Assembly: GCF_004135345.1 (NCBI RefSeq)
Contig: NZ_CP035495.1
Coordinates: forward strand, 3,752,483 to 3,816,482
From: Xylanimonas allomyrinae
GTDB lineage: Bacteria > Actinomycetota > Actinomycetes > Actinomycetales > Cellulomonadaceae
Reading direction: 5' to 3'
DNA: 64,000 nt
In this document: piece by piece, positions 41,682 through 52,889 of the stretch
Numbering within the stretch: the first letter of the stretch is position 1
Layout: each line of letters begins with the position of its first letter
Position numbers and translations under genes: made by a program
Notes under the pieces: generated by a model
What the model was told of the DNA's origin: nothing
Seen by the model: only the letters and a program-made list of their open reading frames with translations
The model's database searches: none

Positions 41682-42953
41682 GTGAGGACCAGGTCGCGAT
41701 CGAGGCACGCGGACCACGCGGAGCCGTCGCCCGCGCATCTCGCGCTGCCCTCCGGCCGGCGCCGCGCCTCGGGTCCGGCGCGTCCGGCCGCCCACCGCGA
41801 GACGCACCCCGCCGGGCGCACGCGACGCGCGCTGCACGCCCTGGTCGTCGTCGGTCTCGTCGCGGGGTTCTTCGGCCTGGAGTCGGCGCACAAGACGGTC
41901 ACGATCGACGACGACGGGCGCGTGCGCCGCGTGTCGGCGTACGGCCGCACCGTCGACGACGTGCTGCGATTCCAGGGCGTGGCCGTGCATCGGGGCGACG
42001 AGGTGACCCCGGCGCTGCGCGCGAACGCGCAGGACGGGAGCACGATCGTGGTCCGCTCGGCACGCCAGGTGACGCTCGAGGTCGACGGCAGCTCGCGCAC
42101 GTTCGTGACGACGGCGCTGACCGTCGGGGACCTCATCGCGGCGCTCGGGGCACGCGGCGACGGCGCCGTGGCGACCGCGTCGCGGTCGCAGCCGCTGGGC
42201 CGCGAGCCGGTGCGTGTCTCGACGCTCAAGACGGTCACCGTGGCCGTGGACGGCTCGGTGCTGCCGATCCGCACCGCGAAGTCGACGGTGCGTGACGTGC
42301 TCGCCGACGCGGGCATCACGCTCGGCGACGGCGACGCGACGTCGGTGCCGCTCGGTGCGGCGGCCGCCGACGGGATGCTCGTGGTCGTCTCACGCGAGTC
42401 GACCGGTGCCGACACGCTCACCGAGGTGCTGCCGTTCGAGACCCAGACGGTCGAGGAGCCGGCGCTGCCGCAGGGCTACCGGCACGTGCGCACGGCGGGC
42501 CGCGCGGGCGAGGCCGTGACGACGTACGCGACGCGTTCGCTCGGCGGGGCGGAGGTCGAGCGCACCGTCGTCGCGCGGACCGTGACGCGCGAGCCGCGCA
42601 CCGAGGTCGTCGTCGTCGGCACGCTGGACCCCGCGACGGTGAAGGTGACGCCGGGGTCGGCCCGCGAGACGGCGCAGGCGTTGCTCGCCGAGCGGGGGTG
42701 GGGTGCCGACCAGTTCGTGTGCCTCGACAAGCTCTGGTCCAAGGAGTCGGGCTGGCGGGTGGACGCCGAGAACGTGTCGTCAGGGGCGTACGGCATCCCG
42801 CAGGCGCTGCCCGGGTCGAAGATGGCGTCGGCGGGCGCCGACTGGCGCACCAACCCGGCCACGCAGATCACCTGGGGACTGGGTTACATCGCGGGCCGTT
42901 ACGGCACCCCGTGCGGGGCGTGGAACCACTCGATCGAGTCCGGCTGGTACTGA
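41682..42953 (+). CDS. DUF348/G5 cell-wall protein with C-terminal lytic domain (array member 1)
   Basis: A 423-residue exported protein. After a basic N-terminus and one membrane segment (ALHALVVVGLVAGFFGLESAHK) come DUF348 repeats (KTVTIDDDGRVRRVSAYGRTVDDVL; RQVTLEVDG; KTVTVAVDG), then a G5 domain (VLPFETQTVEE to TEVVVVGT). The C-terminus is not the Rpf domain but a lytic-transglycosylase-like one: CLDKLWSKESGW, SGAYGIPQALPGSKM, ITWGLGYIAGRYGTPCGAW. It should cleave peptidoglycan during growth. TACGGT stands 9 nt before the GTG; no clear ribosome site is present. Confidence 0.85.
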   Translation: MRTRSRSRHADHAEPSPAHLALPSGRRRASGPARPAAHRETHPAGRTRRALHALVVVGLVAGFFGLESAHKTVTIDDDGRVRRVSAYGRTVDDVLRFQGVAVHRGDEVTPALRANAQDGSTIVVRSARQVTLEVDGSSRTFVTTALTVGDLIAALGARGDGAVATASRSQPLGREPVRVSTLKTVTVAVDGSVLPIRTAKSTVRDVLADAGITLGDGDATSVPLGAAAADGMLVVVSRESTGADTLTEVLPFETQTVEEPALPQGYRHVRTAGRAGEAVTTYATRSLGGAEVERTVVARTVTREPRTEVVVVGTLDPATVKVTPGSARETAQALLAERGWGADQFVCLDKLWSKESGWRVDAENVSSGAYGIPQALPGSKMASAGADWRTNPATQITWGLGYIAGRYGTPCGAWNHSIESGWY

Positions 42954-43103
42954 CGGCAGCTGTCGCGCACCGGACGGAGCGCGCCCGGGGACCGTTCAGC
43001 GTGGACCGCTCGCCTTGGGCCGACGGCGTCGGTGTGCCTACCGTCGATGCTTTCCGTGCCCGCCGCGCCCCCGACCGACCGGGGCGCCGACGTCAGGATC
43101 CGC

Positions 43104-44392
43104 GTGACCGCGAACCCCGGCCATCCATTCTCCGCCTCCCCCTCGCAGACGCCTGAGCCCGGCCTCGACACCGTCGAGATCCCCGTGAGCGCCGTCGACG
43201 CCCTCGATGAGACGCCCGCGTGCCCGCGCCCCGCGACGCGCTCGGTCGCCCGTGTGCGCCGTCGTCGTCGCCGGCGCCTGGGCGTCGTGGCCGGGGTGAC
43301 GGCGGTGGCGCTGACCGCGGGCGGGCTCGTGTTCGCCGAGGCCCGCAAGACCGTCACGCTCGACGTCGACGGCGAGGTGTCGACGCTCACCACGTTCGCC
43401 GGGTCGGTCGAGGGGCTGTTGCGCGCCGAGGGCGTCGAGCTCGGTGAGCACGACGCCGTGGCGCCCGCTGCTGGCGCGCGTCTGCGCGAGGGCGCCGAGG
43501 TCGTGGTGCGGATCGGCCGTCAGGTGACGCTCGAGGTCGACGGCGTGCCCGCGCAGGTGTGGGTCGCGGCGCTCGACGCGGGCGACGCGCTCGCCCGGCT
43601 CGCGAGCCGTGGGGGTGACGTGCGTCTGGTCGCCTCGCGTTCGGGCGGCCGTGCCGAGGTGCCGCTGCGCCTCGACGCCGGGTACGGCGACGTCGCGCTC
43701 GTCGCCGACGGCGAGACGCACGCGGTGCGCTACGACGGCGGTGGCCTCGACGGGCTGCTCGCCGCGGCGGGCCTCGAGGTCGACGACGACGACCTCGTCC
43801 AGGTGGTCGACCCCGCGCGGGTGGGTGTCGAGCGCGTCGGGAACGCGCCCGTCGCCGTCGTGGTGCGGCGCGTCGAGACGCGCGAGGTCGTCGAGACGAC
43901 GCCGGTGCCGTTCGCCCGCGTCGAGCGGGACGACCCCGGCCGTTTCGCCGACCTGGGCCCGCGCGTGACGCGGGCGGGCGTGGAGGGAGAGGTCACGCGC
44001 GTGACGCGGGTGACGACGATCGACGGCGAGGTCGTCGCGGAGACGGTCGTGTCGGATGCGCGCACGCGTGAGCCGGTCGACGAGGTCGTGGCGGTGGGGA
44101 CGCGCCGACGGCCGGCGCCCGCCCCGGTGCCCGCCGCGTCCGGGGCGGTCCCGGACAGCGTGTGGGTGGCGCTGGCGCAGTGCGAGTCGGGCGGTCGCCC
44201 GAACGCCGTCTCGGCGGGTGGACGGTTTCACGGTCTGTACCAGTTCTCGGTCGCGACCTGGCAGTCGGTGGGGGGCACGGGTCTGCCGTCCCAGGCCTCG
44301 CCGGCGGAGCAGCGCGCCCGTGCCGAGGCTCTTCAGGCGCGGTCGGGCTGGGGCAGTGGCCGGCGTGCTCGCGCCGTCTGGGCCTGCGCTGA
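43104..44392 (+). CDS. Resuscitation-promoting factor, RpfB type (array member 2), frameshifted at the end
   Basis: An exported peptidoglycan hydrolase: membrane segment LGVVAGVTAVALTAGGLVFA, three DUF348 repeats (first KTVTLDVDGEVSTLTTFAGSVEGLL), G5 domain (TTPVPFARVE to DEVVAVGT) and an Rpf domain with the catalytic glutamate in LAQCESGGRPNAV. The frame breaks at GGGG 44350-44353; one more G gives SGWGQWPACSRRLGLR and the stop at 44390-44392, exactly as in member 3. Without repair it reads on into the next gene as one long frame. The start is uncertain: GTG 43104 (AGGA 5 nt upstream) or ATG 43047. Confidence 0.83.
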
Positions 44393-44482
44393 GATCGATC
44401 TTCGACGGGTCAGATTCCGGACATCGCGGCCAGGAGGTCGGAAATCGGCGCCCGATGAGTTGGCGTCAGGTCACGAGCCGGT

Positions 44483-44488
44483 TACGGT
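44483..44488 (+). promoter_or_regulatory. TACGGT -10 in a GGTTACGGTCG promoter shared by rpf genes
   Basis: GGTTACGGTCG here is identical to 45877-45887 before array member 4. An ATG lies 7 nt downstream at 44496, which could be a leaderless start. Confidence 0.55.
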
Positions 44489-44552
44489 CGCGGGAATGCT
44501 GTGTCCCAGCCCGCCCGGCCTCGACCCGGGCGGCACGACCGCGAGGAACCGT

Positions 44553-45776
44553 GTGACTGATCCGCAGAGACCCGACCTGACACCCGCCGACGACGTTCCC
44601 GGCCGCCCGAGCCGACGCCGTCGGCGCGTCATGATCGCCGCGGGCATCGCGACCGTCGCGTTCGCTGCCGGCGGCGCCGTCGGCGCCGTGGCCGACGCGC
44701 ACAAGACCGTGACGCTCGACGTCGACGGGCACGTGACGCAGGTGACCACCTTCGCCGGATCCGTCGAAGGGCTGCTGCGCGGCGAGGGCGTGCGGGTCGG
44801 CGAGCGTGACGCCGTCACCCCCGCGACCGGCGCGCGGCTGCGCGACGGCGCGGACGTCGTCGTGCGGTACGGGCGTGAGGTGACGGTGCAGGCCGACGGG
44901 CGGCAGGCCACCACGTGGGTCACGGCGGTCGACGCCGACGACGCCCTGCGCCGCCTGCGCGACCGCGGCGGCGACGTGCGCCTGGTCGCGTCGCGTTCCG
45001 GAGACCGCCTCGCGCTGCCGCTGCGTCTCGCCGCGGACGGCGGGCCGGTCGCCGTCGTCGCCGACGGGCAGACCCGCGCGGTGCCGGACGGCGGTGAGGG
45101 TGTCGCGGCCGTGCTCGAGCGCGCGGGAGTGAGCGTCGACGCGGACGATCTGGTGAGCGTCGTCCCCGCGCACGACGTCGACGCCCAGGACCAGGCCGCG
45201 GTCGCGGTCTGGGTCCAGCGCGTCGAGACGACGGAGGTCTCCCAGGACACGCCCGTCCCGTTCCAGCGGGTCGAGCAGCAGGACTCGAAGCGTTACGCCG
45301 ATCAGGCACCGAAGGTCGTGCAAGCGGGTGCGGACGGCGTGCTCACGCGCGTCGAGCGGGTCACGACGGTCGACGGCGAGGCCACCGAGCGCACGCTGGT
45401 CTCCCAGACGCAGACGCGTGCGCCGGTCGACGAGGTGGTCGCGGTCGGGACCAGGGAGCGACCCGCCCCCACGGCCCCGGTGGCTGCCCCCGCCGCAGGC
45501 ACGGCACCCGCACCGGCGCCCGCTGCCGCGGTGACCGGTGACGTGTGGGCCGCGCTCGCGCAGTGCGAGTCGGGTGGGCGCGCGGACGCGGTCTCCGCGA
45601 ACGGGCTCTATCACGGCCTGTACCAGTTCACGGTCTCGACGTGGCAGGCGGTGGGCGGCTCGGGCCTGCCCTCGCAGGCGTCGCCCGAGGAGCAGACGCA
45701 ACGCGCGCAGGCGCTCCAGACGCGTTCCGGCTGGGGCCAGTGGCCCGCCTGCGCGCGCAAGCTCGGGCTTCTGTGA
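44553..45776 (+). CDS. Resuscitation-promoting factor, RpfB type (array member 3)
   Basis: A 407-residue exported Rpf. After RPSRRRRRVMIAAGIATVAFAAGGAVGAVADA come three DUF348 repeats, a G5 domain (TPVPFQRVEQQ to DEVVAVGTRERP) and a complete Rpf lysozyme-like domain: WAALAQCESGG, GLYHGLYQFTVSTWQAVGG, ending GWGQWPACARKLGLL. Rpf proteins cut peptidoglycan and promote regrowth of dormant cells. The GTG at 44553 aligns with the start of member 4 and has AGGAA upstream; the leaderless ATG at 44496 would add 19 residues. Confidence 0.88.
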   Translation: MTDPQRPDLTPADDVPGRPSRRRRRVMIAAGIATVAFAAGGAVGAVADAHKTVTLDVDGHVTQVTTFAGSVEGLLRGEGVRVGERDAVTPATGARLRDGADVVVRYGREVTVQADGRQATTWVTAVDADDALRRLRDRGGDVRLVASRSGDRLALPLRLAADGGPVAVVADGQTRAVPDGGEGVAAVLERAGVSVDADDLVSVVPAHDVDAQDQAAVAVWVQRVETTEVSQDTPVPFQRVEQQDSKRYADQAPKVVQAGADGVLTRVERVTTVDGEATERTLVSQTQTRAPVDEVVAVGTRERPAPTAPVAAPAAGTAPAPAPAAAVTGDVWAALAQCESGGRADAVSANGLYHGLYQFTVSTWQAVGGSGLPSQASPEEQTQRAQALQTRSGWGQWPACARKLGLL

Positions 45777-46123
45777 GGGCCCGCGCGGGCCCCGCGCGGC
45801 GCGTGGTGCACAGTCGGGTGACGCGTGGCGTTCGCCACGTTCGGCCCTCCCGGTTTGAGAATCCGATAACAACTCGGTTACGGTCGATTGTCTTGCATGC
45901 GAACGGGCATCCCCGGGTGTAGGCCGGCGGCGCTCCTGACGCCGAGCCCACACGCACGCAGACCGACCCGACTCTCGGGTCGCGACCGCCGGATCGGCCG
46001 GTCGAGACCGCACCGTGGCCCTGACCGGGGACACATGTGCGCCCTCACGGGCGTACGCCGCGGTGGCCCACAAGGCCCGTCGCTCGCCCGCCCGTGCCCG
46101 GAGAGCACGACGTCTGGACCTCC
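45777..46123 (+). other. Long leader before rpf-like array member 4
   Basis: This 347-nt stretch holds TTACGGTCG (TACGGT at 45879-45884) and then about 230 nt before the GTG at 46124. GACCCGA-like and CGGCCGG inverted segments could fold. Long structured leaders, including c-di-AMP riboswitches, are known before actinobacterial rpf genes, but I could not match the conserved core of that riboswitch here. Confidence 0.4.
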
Positions 46124-47467
46124 GTGAACACCACTGACCACGAGTCGACGGCAACGCCCACCGAACCGGCCGCCGACACCACCGCGACCACCACCGCGAC
46201 CACCACCGACACCCCCGCCCGCCGTCGCAGCGCGCGCAGCCGCAGGCTGCCCCTCGTCGCGGGCCTCGTGACCGCCTCGCTCGCCGTCTCCGGCGGAGCC
46301 GTCGCCTATGCCGACGCCCACAAGAACGTCACCCTCGACGTCGACGGCCACCTCACCACGATCTCCACGTTCGCCGGCTCCGTGCAGGGCCTGCTCGACG
46401 CGCGCGGCGTGCGCGTCAACGAACGCGACCTCGTCAGCCCCGCCGCCGACCAGCCACTGACCGACGGTGCCGACGTCGTCGTGCGCTACGCCCGCGAGCT
46501 GACCATCCAGGCCGACGGGACGCAGACCACCACCTGGGTCACCGCGCTCGACGCCGGCGAGGCGCTCGCCGCGCTCGCCGCGCGCGGGAACGACGTCGCG
46601 CTCGTCGCCTCCCGTTCGGGCGAGCGAGCCAGCCTCGCGCTGCGTCTCGACGCCGACGGCCCCGTCGCGGTCGTCGCCGACGGCACGCCGACGGTCGTGC
46701 CCGAAGGCCGCAACGGCATCGACGCGGCGCTCGCCGCCGCCCACGTCACGCTCGGCGCGCAAGACACCGTGCGCGTCGTCGGCCTCGCGAACGCCGGCCT
46801 GAACGCGGCCGACCTCCAGACGGTCGCGGCGCGTGGCGCCGGCGTCGCCGTCGTCGTGCAGCGCGTCGTCACGCAGGACGTCACCACCGAGCACGCGGTG
46901 CCGTTCGAGACGCAGACCCAGGACGACGCCACGCTCTACCGTGACCAGACCAAGGTCGCCCAGCAGGGCCAGGACGGCGTGCGGACCGTCGTCGAGACCG
47001 TCGTGACGGTCGACGGCGCCGAGACCTCGCGCACCGTCAAGTCCGACGAGGTCACCACGCCGCCCGTCGCGAAGATCGTCGCGCAGGGCACCAAGGAACG
47101 GCCTCAGACCCCGCCGCCCGCCGCGGGCGCCGGTTCCACGGGTGCCGCCTCCGGGCCCGTCATGTCGGGTTCGCCGCGTGCCATCGGCCAGGAGCTCGCA
47201 GCCGCGCGCGGCTGGACGGGCGAGCAGTGGCAGTGCCTCGACTCGCTGTTCCAGAAGGAGTCGGGCTGGAACCCGTCGGCCGCCAACCCCTCCTCGGGGG
47301 CGTACGGCATCCCGCAGGCGCTGCCCGGGTCCAAGATGGGCTCGGTCGCGGCCGACTGGCGCACCAACCCCGCCACCCAGATCACCTGGGGCCTGGGCTA
47401 CATCGCCGGCCGCTACGGGACGCCGTGCACGGCATGGGGCCACTCCCAGTCGACCGGCTGGTACTGA
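46124..47467 (+). CDS. DUF348/G5 cell-wall protein with C-terminal lytic domain (array member 4)
   Basis: A 447-residue exported protein built like member 1. A Thr/Ala-rich cytosolic start (TATTTATTTDTPARRR) precedes a membrane segment and DUF348 repeats (KNVTLDVDGHLTTISTFAGSVQGLL). A G5 domain (HAVPFETQTQDD to AKIVAQGTKERP) leads to the lytic domain with CLDSLFQKESGW, SGAYGIPQALPGSKM and IAGRYGTPCTAW. Its DUF348 part is closer to the Rpf members 2 and 3, while the end matches member 1, so domains have been reassorted. The GTG start has only a weak ribosome site after a long leader. Confidence 0.86.
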   Translation: MNTTDHESTATPTEPAADTTATTTATTTDTPARRRSARSRRLPLVAGLVTASLAVSGGAVAYADAHKNVTLDVDGHLTTISTFAGSVQGLLDARGVRVNERDLVSPAADQPLTDGADVVVRYARELTIQADGTQTTTWVTALDAGEALAALAARGNDVALVASRSGERASLALRLDADGPVAVVADGTPTVVPEGRNGIDAALAAAHVTLGAQDTVRVVGLANAGLNAADLQTVAARGAGVAVVVQRVVTQDVTTEHAVPFETQTQDDATLYRDQTKVAQQGQDGVRTVVETVVTVDGAETSRTVKSDEVTTPPVAKIVAQGTKERPQTPPPAAGAGSTGAASGPVMSGSPRAIGQELAAARGWTGEQWQCLDSLFQKESGWNPSAANPSSGAYGIPQALPGSKMGSVAADWRTNPATQITWGLGYIAGRYGTPCTAWGHSQSTGWY

Positions 47468-47505
47468 GCACCGCCCCGGCGAGCCCGCCGGGGACCCCTA
47501 CTCGA

Positions 47506-47511
47506 TAGGCT
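47506..47511 (+). promoter_or_regulatory. TAGGCT -10 of leaderless rsmA
   Basis: TAGGCT ends 7 nt before the ATG at 47519, with no ribosome site between. Confidence 0.6.
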
Positions 47512-47518
47512 CACCTGC

Positions 47519-48424
47519 ATGACGCAGCCCTCAAGCGCCCTGCTCGGTCCCGCGGAGATCCGCGACCTGGCAGGGCGCCTGGGCGTCCGCCCGACCAAGA
47601 CGCTCGGCCAGAACTTCGTGCACGACGCCGGCACGGTCCGCAAGATCGTGCGCGCGGCAGGCCTGCGGCCCGGGCAGCGCGTCGTCGAGGTCGGCCCCGG
47701 CCTGGGGTCGCTGACGCTCGGGCTGCTCGAAGCCGGGGCGTCGGTCGTGGCCGTCGAGATCGACCCCGTGCTGGCCGGGCAGATCGAGGCCACCGTGCGG
47801 GCGCACCTGCCGGAGGCGTCCTTCGAGGTGGTGCTCGGCGACGCGCTCGACGTGACGGCGCTGCCGGGCGAGGCGCCGACGGCACTGGTCGCCAACCTGC
47901 CCTACAACGTCGCGGTGCCCGTGCTGCTGACCATGCTCGAACGGTTCCCGACGCTCGAGTCCGTCCTGGTCATGGTCCAGGCCGAGGTCGCCGACCGGAT
48001 CGCGGCCGCACCCGGCTCGAAGATCTACGGCGTGCCCTCGGTCAAGGCCGCCTGGCACGCGCGCGCCTGGCGTTCGCTCACCGTGTCCCGCACCGTGTTC
48101 TGGCCGGTGCCCAACGTCGACTCGGCGCTGGTCGCGCTCGAGCGACGCGACCCGCCGCCGACGTCCGCGACGCGTGAACAGGTGTTCGCCGTCGTCGACG
48201 CCGCGTTCGCGCAGCGGCGCAAGACGCTCCGGGCCGCCCTGTCCGGCCTGTTCGGGTCCGGCCCCGCGGCCGAGGCGGCGTTGCGGGAGGCCGGCGTCGA
48301 CCCGGGTGCCCGCGGCGAGACGCTCGACGTCGCACAGTTCGCACGCATCGCCGAGCGGTGGGCACGGCACGACGCGCTCGACGGTGTGCGGCCCGGCGCG
48401 CCCGCTGGCACGGTGGACGAGTGA
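47519..48424 (+). CDS. rsmA: 16S rRNA (adenine-1518/1519-N6)-dimethyltransferase
   Basis: A 301-residue RsmA/KsgA enzyme that dimethylates two adenines near the 3' end of 16S rRNA. Motifs are [10 protein letters not shown], the SAM loop [12 protein letters not shown] (56-66) and the catalytic [10 protein letters not shown] (126-135). The C-terminal domain has [14 protein letters not shown]. The stop overlaps the ispE start by 4 nt. Confidence 0.95.
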   Translation: MTQPSSALLGPAEIRDLAGRLGVRPTKTLGQNFVHDAGTVRKIVRAAGLRPGQRVVEVGPGLGSLTLGLLEAGASVVAVEIDPVLAGQIEATVRAHLPEASFEVVLGDALDVTALPGEAPTALVANLPYNVAVPVLLTMLERFPTLESVLVMVQAEVADRIAAAPGSKIYGVPSVKAAWHARAWRSLTVSRTVFWPVPNVDSALVALERRDPPPTSATREQVFAVVDAAFAQRRKTLRAALSGLFGSGPAAEAALREAGVDPGARGETLDVAQFARIAERWARHDALDGVRPGAPAGTVDE

Positions 48425-49380
48425 ACCGGCCCCGGGCGACGCCTCCGACGCGACTGACCGCAGCACCCCCGCCCACGGTGCGCGTGCGGGCGCCCGGCAA
48501 GGTCAACCTCTCGCTGCGCGTCGGACCGGTGCAGGACGACGGCTACCACCCGCTGGTCAGCGTGTTTCAGGCCGTCGCGCTGTTCGAGGAGGTCGCGGCC
48601 AGCCAGGTGCTGCCCGGTGCGGGCGTCTCCCTGACGGTCGACGGACCGCAGGCCCAGCTCGTCCCGACCGACTCGACCAACCTCGCGTGGCGTGCCGCGG
48701 TGCTGCTCGCCGAGCACGCGGGGATCGCGCCCGACGTCGCCCTGCGCGTGCGCAAGGGCGTGCCCGTGGCCGGGGGCATGGCGGGCGGGTCGGCCGACGC
48801 CGCGGCCGCGCTCGTGGCGTGCGACGCCCTCTGGGAGACGGGCCTGCCACGCACCGAGCTGATGGAACTGGCGTCGCGGCTCGGCTCCGACGTGCCGTTC
48901 TGCCTGCTCGGGCACACCGCCGTCGGGACGGGGCGCGGGCACCTGCTCACACCCGCGATGACGCGCGGCGAGTTCCACTGGGTGTTCGGCGCGTCCGAGC
49001 GGGGGCTGTCGACGCCTGCCGTGTTCGCGGCCTTCGACGACCTCACCCACGGCGCCGCGTCCCCCGTGGGCCTCGCGGACGACACCGCGCTCATGCAGGC
49101 GTTGCGCGCGGGCGACCCGACGGCGCTCGGCGCGGCGCTGCACAACGACCTCCAGGAGGCTGCGCTCTCCCTGCGCCCCGAGCTCGCCCGCACGCTCGAG
49201 ATCGCGCACGAGACGGGCGCGCTGGGCGCGATCGTGTCGGGCTCGGGCCCCACGGTCGCGGCCCTCGCCCGCTCCCGCCAGCACGCCCTCGCGATCGCGG
49301 CCACGTGGACGGCGGAGGGCGCCGCCGACACGGTGTGGACCACGACGGGCCCGGCGCACGGAGCGCGCCACACCACCTGA
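48421..49380 (+). CDS. ispE: 4-diphosphocytidyl-2-C-methyl-D-erythritol kinase
   Basis: A 319-residue GHMP kinase of the MEP isoprenoid pathway that phosphorylates CDP-methylerythritol. Marks are [24 protein letters not shown], the phosphate loop [15 protein letters not shown] with the catalytic aspartate near 126, and [14 protein letters not shown]. The GTG start overlaps the rsmA stop, the usual actinobacterial pairing. Length is normal. Confidence 0.95.
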   Translation: MNRPRATPPTRLTAAPPPTVRVRAPGKVNLSLRVGPVQDDGYHPLVSVFQAVALFEEVAASQVLPGAGVSLTVDGPQAQLVPTDSTNLAWRAAVLLAEHAGIAPDVALRVRKGVPVAGGMAGGSADAAAALVACDALWETGLPRTELMELASRLGSDVPFCLLGHTAVGTGRGHLLTPAMTRGEFHWVFGASERGLSTPAVFAAFDDLTHGAASPVGLADDTALMQALRAGDPTALGAALHNDLQEAALSLRPELARTLEIAHETGALGAIVSGSGPTVAALARSRQHALAIAATWTAEGAADTVWTTTGPAHGARHTT

Positions 49381-49398
49381 CGCGACCGCGGCGGGTGC

Positions 49399-50409
49399 CT
49401 AGCTCGCGCGGAGCCAGGCGAGCTGGGGGGCGAACCGGTAGGCCTGACCGCCCTCGTGGTCGTTGTACGGGTAGACGTCGATGCGCTTGCGCGGCGGTGC
49501 CGCCGCCGCGGCGCCCCAGGCGTTGTAGGCCGCGTAGACCGTCGACGGCGGGCACGTCACGTCCATGAGCGCCACCGAGAACAGGGCCGGCGCGGTCGCG
49601 TGCCGGGCGAGGTTGGCGCCGTCGAGGTAGGACAGCGTGCGCCACACGGTCGCCTCGGCGGCCGGGCCGCGACGCACCGACAGGTACTGGGTGATCTCGC
49701 CGTAGGGGCGTGAGTCGACGAGCCGCACGGCCCGGCGGAAGTGCGACAGGAACGGCACGTCGGGCATCGCGGCCGCGACGTCGTCGCCCGCCATCGCGAG
49801 CAGCGACGCGACGGCGACCGACCCGCCGCCGCCCTGGCTCACCCCCGTGACCGCGACCCGTGCCGGGTCGATGCCGGGGATCTGCCGGACGGCGTCGACG
49901 GCCCGCACGCCGTCGGTGTAGAAGCGGCGGTAGTAGTGGTCGTGCGGGTCGTCGATGCCCGCCGTCATGAAGCCGGCGACGCCGGCGCTGCGGCCCACCG
50001 GGTCGGGCGTCTCGCCGCCCGCGCCCCAGTGCCCGCCCTGCCCGCGCGTGTCCATGACCAGGTGCGCGACGCCCGCTGCCGCCCACCGCAGGTGCTCGTG
50101 CGGCAGCCCGCGCCCGCCGCCGTACCCGAGCATCTCGACGACGGCGGGCAGCGGCGCGTGCGCGGCCGGATCGTGCCGGGCGGGGCGCACGAGCCACGCC
50201 TTGACGGGGTGGCCGCCGAACCCCGCGAAGGTGACGTCGTCGACGACCACCTCGGTCAGGCCGGTCTCCACACGGACGACGACGGGGGCGTCGGCGGTCG
50301 CGCGCGCCTCGGCGACGGTCGCCGTCCAGAAGGGGACCAGGTCGTCGGGGCAGTCGACCGCGGGGGAGTACCGCTCAAGCTCGTCGAGCGGCAGGTCGTA
50401 CTGGGCCAT
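49399..50409 (-). CDS. Acetyl xylan esterase / cephalosporin deacetylase, family CE7
   Basis: A 336-residue alpha/beta hydrolase. The triad is S191 in GVSQGGGG, D283 in LMDVTCPPS and H318 in YNDHEGG. The family-specific RGQG motif is in MDTRGQGGHW. CE7 esterases remove acetyl groups from xylo-oligosaccharides and small acetylated compounds; without a signal peptide it is cytoplasmic, fitting intracellular processing of imported oligosaccharides. GGGAGGA lies before the ATG. It is a lone gene between converging and diverging neighbours. Confidence 0.92.
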   Translation of the reverse strand: MAQYDLPLDELERYSPAVDCPDDLVPFWTATVAEARATADAPVVVRVETGLTEVVVDDVTFAGFGGHPVKAWLVRPARHDPAAHAPLPAVVEMLGYGGGRGLPHEHLRWAAAGVAHLVMDTRGQGGHWGAGGETPDPVGRSAGVAGFMTAGIDDPHDHYYRRFYTDGVRAVDAVRQIPGIDPARVAVTGVSQGGGGSVAVASLLAMAGDDVAAAMPDVPFLSHFRRAVRLVDSRPYGEITQYLSVRRGPAAEATVWRTLSYLDGANLARHATAPALFSVALMDVTCPPSTVYAAYNAWGAAAAAPPRKRIDVYPYNDHEGGQAYRFAPQLAWLRAS

Positions 50410-50529
50410 GGGCGTCCTCCCGGTGGTGCGTCGGCGCGATGCGGCACGACTGTATCGATTCGAGAGGCGGCCCGCCGTCACGCGACGTGGACGCGCCGCC
50501 GGGCGGGCAGGATGTGCCGCCGCGATCCG

Positions 50530-50535
50530 TACCCT
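50530..50535 (+). promoter_or_regulatory. TACCCT -10 of the leaderless ABC-F gene
   Basis: TACCCT ends 6 nt before the GTG at 50542, with no ribosome site between. Confidence 0.6.
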
Positions 50536-50541
50536 GGTCGG

Positions 50542-52341
<1,800 letters not shown>

Positions 52342-52351
52342 GGGGCCGAGG

Positions 52352-52780
52352 TCAGAACCAGCGGCCCAGCACCGCCGTCGACTGGTCCTCGTAGCCGAGC
52401 CGCTCGTAGAAGCCGAGCGCCTGCGCATTGGTGCCGCGCACCATGAGCTGCACCTTGCGGGCACCGGCCGCGCGCAGCCACGCCTCGCCCGCGGCGACCG
52501 CGGCGCGGCCGAGGCCCGCGCCCCGCAACGCGGGGGAGACGGCGACGTAGTAGAGCCAGCCGCGGTGACCGTCATGGCCCGCCATGACGGTGGCGACGAC
52601 GGCGCCGTCCGCGCGCGCGGCCAGCACCGTCGAAGCGGGCCCCCGGCGCGCGTCGGCGACATCGAGCAGCGGGTCGTTCCACGGGCGGGTCAGCCCGCAT
52701 TCCTGCCAGAGCGCGGCGACGCCAGGGACGTCGTCGTCGGTGATGTCGGTGAACGTGGCGGTCGTGGCGGGGGTGGTCAC
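52352..52780 (-). CDS. GNAT family N-acetyltransferase
   Basis: A 142-residue acetyltransferase. The acetyl-CoA loop is LRGAGLGRAAV after VAVSPA, and NAQALGFYERLGYEDQ is the usual C-terminal pattern. WLYYVAVSP provides the central strand. The substrate is unknown. The GTG start lies 6 nt after TAGCCT (52792-52787, reverse strand), suggesting a leaderless message. It converges with the ABC-F gene, 10 nt apart. Confidence 0.88.
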   Translation of the reverse strand: MTTPATTATFTDITDDDVPGVAALWQECGLTRPWNDPLLDVADARRGPASTVLAARADGAVVATVMAGHDGHRGWLYYVAVSPALRGAGLGRAAVAAGEAWLRAAGARKVQLMVRGTNAQALGFYERLGYEDQSTAVLGRWF

Positions 52781-52889
52781 CCGGGCAGGCTAGCGCCCTT
52801 CGCACAGAACGTATCGGCCATGGTCGTCGCGCAGGCCGGCCGCAGCGTTCGAGGGCGCGCCCCCCACCGAGACACCCACCGCGGCCCGC

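Noticed and set aside
43104..45776. A single giant protein with two Rpf domains
   Set aside because: The fusion arises only from a missing base at 44350-44353; restoring it gives a normal Rpf ending and a separate second gene with its own promoter and start.
45777..46123. c-di-AMP (ydaO-type) riboswitch before an rpf-like gene
   Set aside because: Context and leader length fit, but I could not align the conserved core motifs; a covariance-model search would decide.
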